Part shown: piece by piece, positions 50,183 to 50,992 of the stretch
Layout of the letters: the number at the start of each line of letters is the position of its first letter
Position numbering within the stretch: position 1 is the first letter of the stretch
From: Bacteroidales bacterium
Lineage (GTDB): Bacteria; Bacteroidota; Bacteroidia; Bacteroidales; P3
Length of the DNA: 50,992 nucleotides
Direction: 5' to 3'
Assembly (NCBI GenBank): GCA_024400415.1
Contig: JAKSMS010000009.1
Span: forward strand, 1 to 50,992
Program-made: the position numbers and the translations under genes
The notes under the pieces: model-generated
Database searches by the model: none
What the model saw: the letters and a program-made list of their open reading frames with translations, nothing else
What the model was told of the DNA's origin: nothing

Positions 50183-50992
50183 TCAATACACTCCTATCGA
50201 GTTCATCACGATGCTGGCGCGGCTCTTGTCTATCACCACCCTTAAGGCATCCAGATTCTGCCTACCCGAAGCCTTGCCAAGGTCCACGATCTTCTTGTAC
50301 CCTACCGTGGTACCCTCGGCCACCCGCTGCCACTTGCCGGCAATCTTGGCCTCCACATGGAATTTCTCTATCCTCTGTCCAAGGGGGATATACTCCTGCA
50401 GCACAAGATAATCCACCCATTGCGGCTCCTTCCATTCAAGGGTGACGGTTCCCTGAGTCTTGTCGTCGGACGTGGCCCAATAGGTGTCGTAGTCGGCATC
50501 CACCAGGTTGTCCGCATCGAAGAGACGACCTCTACGACTGTCGGCCGTCACCTTGGCATCACGGGCCTTGTTGTGGGCAAACGTCGAACCAACCCATTCG
50601 GCCAGCTCCATCAATCGGGCCGAGTCCCGGCTGTCAATCAATCCGCGGTCGTCAGGCGGCACGTTGAGCAGCAGCAGTGCATTGTGGCCCACGCTGTTGA
50701 GATAAATCTCCACCAGTTGTTCCAGACTCTTGGGCTCTTCGTTCTGTTTCCAAAACCACCCAGGACGAATAGACACGTCCACCTCGGCCGGAATCCAGGC
50801 CTCGCCGTTGTAGTTGCCCCGCCCGAGGGTGTCGGTGTTTGGCGAGTGACCGGGAGCAAAGCCCACCGTATCCAGTCGGCTCCAGCACTCCTCGGGTGCA
50901 CGGCCCTGCTCGTTGCCCACCCAGCGGCATCCGGGTCCGATGTCGCTGAAGGTGACGGCATGGGGCTGGTTCTTGGCCACCTGGGCATTGAA
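50183..50992 (-). CDS. Alpha-L-fucosidase (GH29), C-terminal part
   Basis: Partial gene: 269 codons are in the window; the N-terminus and catalytic nucleophile lie beyond 50992. The visible part begins FNAQVAKNQPHAVTFSDIGPG and contains CRWVGNEQGRAPEECWSRLD and LLLNVPPDDRGLID, characteristic of GH29. A C-terminal F5/8 type C (discoidin-like) carbohydrate-binding domain starts at about visible residue 130 (DNLVDADYDTYWATSDD). GH29 enzymes release fucose from host glycans such as mucins. It is separated from rpmE2 by its own 156-bp gap and no other CAZyme is beside it here. Confidence 0.9.
   Translation of the reverse strand, partial: FNAQVAKNQPHAVTFSDIGPGCRWVGNEQGRAPEECWSRLDTVGFAPGHSPNTDTLGRGNYNGEAWIPAEVDVSIRPGWFWKQNEEPKSLEQLVEIYLNSVGHNALLLLNVPPDDRGLIDSRDSARLMELAEWVGSTFAHNKARDAKVTADSRRGRLFDADNLVDADYDTYWATSDDKTQGTVTLEWKEPQWVDYLVLQEYIPLGQRIEKFHVEAKIAGKWQRVAEGTTVGYKKIVDLGKASGRQNLDALRVVIDKSRASIVMNSIGVY

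Overview
The window looks like chromosomal DNA of a Bacteroidales bacterium, most likely a member of Prevotellaceae. The evidence is the gene families (GldB-like lipoprotein, DUF349, DUF58, DUF1573, DUF5106-type thioredoxin protein, SUMF1 protein, zinc-independent L31, a Rho with a long disordered insert) and many promoters of the Bacteroidetes type (TTG or TTTG, 19-20 bp, TAnnTTTG). No phage, plasmid, CRISPR array or intact insertion sequence is visible. It is mostly conserved housekeeping and envelope DNA, with one clearly odd intergenic block at 28.7-29.95 kb.

Layout. 1-2.2 kb: two glycosyltransferase genes on the minus strand (the first runs off the window), behind their own promoter. 2.3-8.1 kb: a minus-strand operon of SUMF1 protein, hpt, small lipoprotein, AsmA-like protein and small lipoprotein, closed by a terminator. 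8.1-13.1 kb: a two-gene outer-envelope unit, a 1035-residue TPR protein and a beta-barrel protein. 13.1-13.75 kb: a divergent control region with a 97-bp inverted repeat built from 11-bp units. 13.75-24.2 kb: nine tightly packed plus-strand genes: thiamine-binding protein, ZIP transporter, glycosyltransferase fusion, prfB, barrel protein, thioredoxin-like protein, tpiA, FtsX-type permease and histidine kinase. 24.2-27.2 kb: rho and threonine aldolase (minus). 27.4-28.6 kb: PatB/MalY-type aminotransferase (plus), abutting a 44-codon minus-strand gene. 28.74-29.95 kb: noncoding DNA with palindromes, five copies of a 24-bp element and a 133-bp AT island. 29.95-37.1 kb: a minus-strand operon trxA, DUF58, DUF1573, yajC, ybbR, coaE, GH3/serine hydrolase fusion, TerB-DnaJ. 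37.3-38.9 kb: lytic transglycosylase and FtsB/DivIC-like protein (plus). 39.0-43.9 kb: DUF349, gldB-like, lipid kinase, NlpC/P60 and SUI1 (minus). 44.1-50 kb: murF, tRNA-Pro(GGG), PD40/OmpA-like protein, lon and rpmE2 (minus). 50.2 kb to the end: C-terminal part of a GH29 alpha-L-fucosidase.

Together the genes cover envelope building and turnover (glycosyltransferases, AsmA, MurF, transglycosylase, NlpC/P60, GH3 fusion), protein quality control (Lon, thioredoxins, DnaJ), core information processing (Rho, RF2, L31, SUI1, tRNA) and host-glycan use (fucosidase). All functions are inferred from sequence motifs read by eye; no database search was possible.
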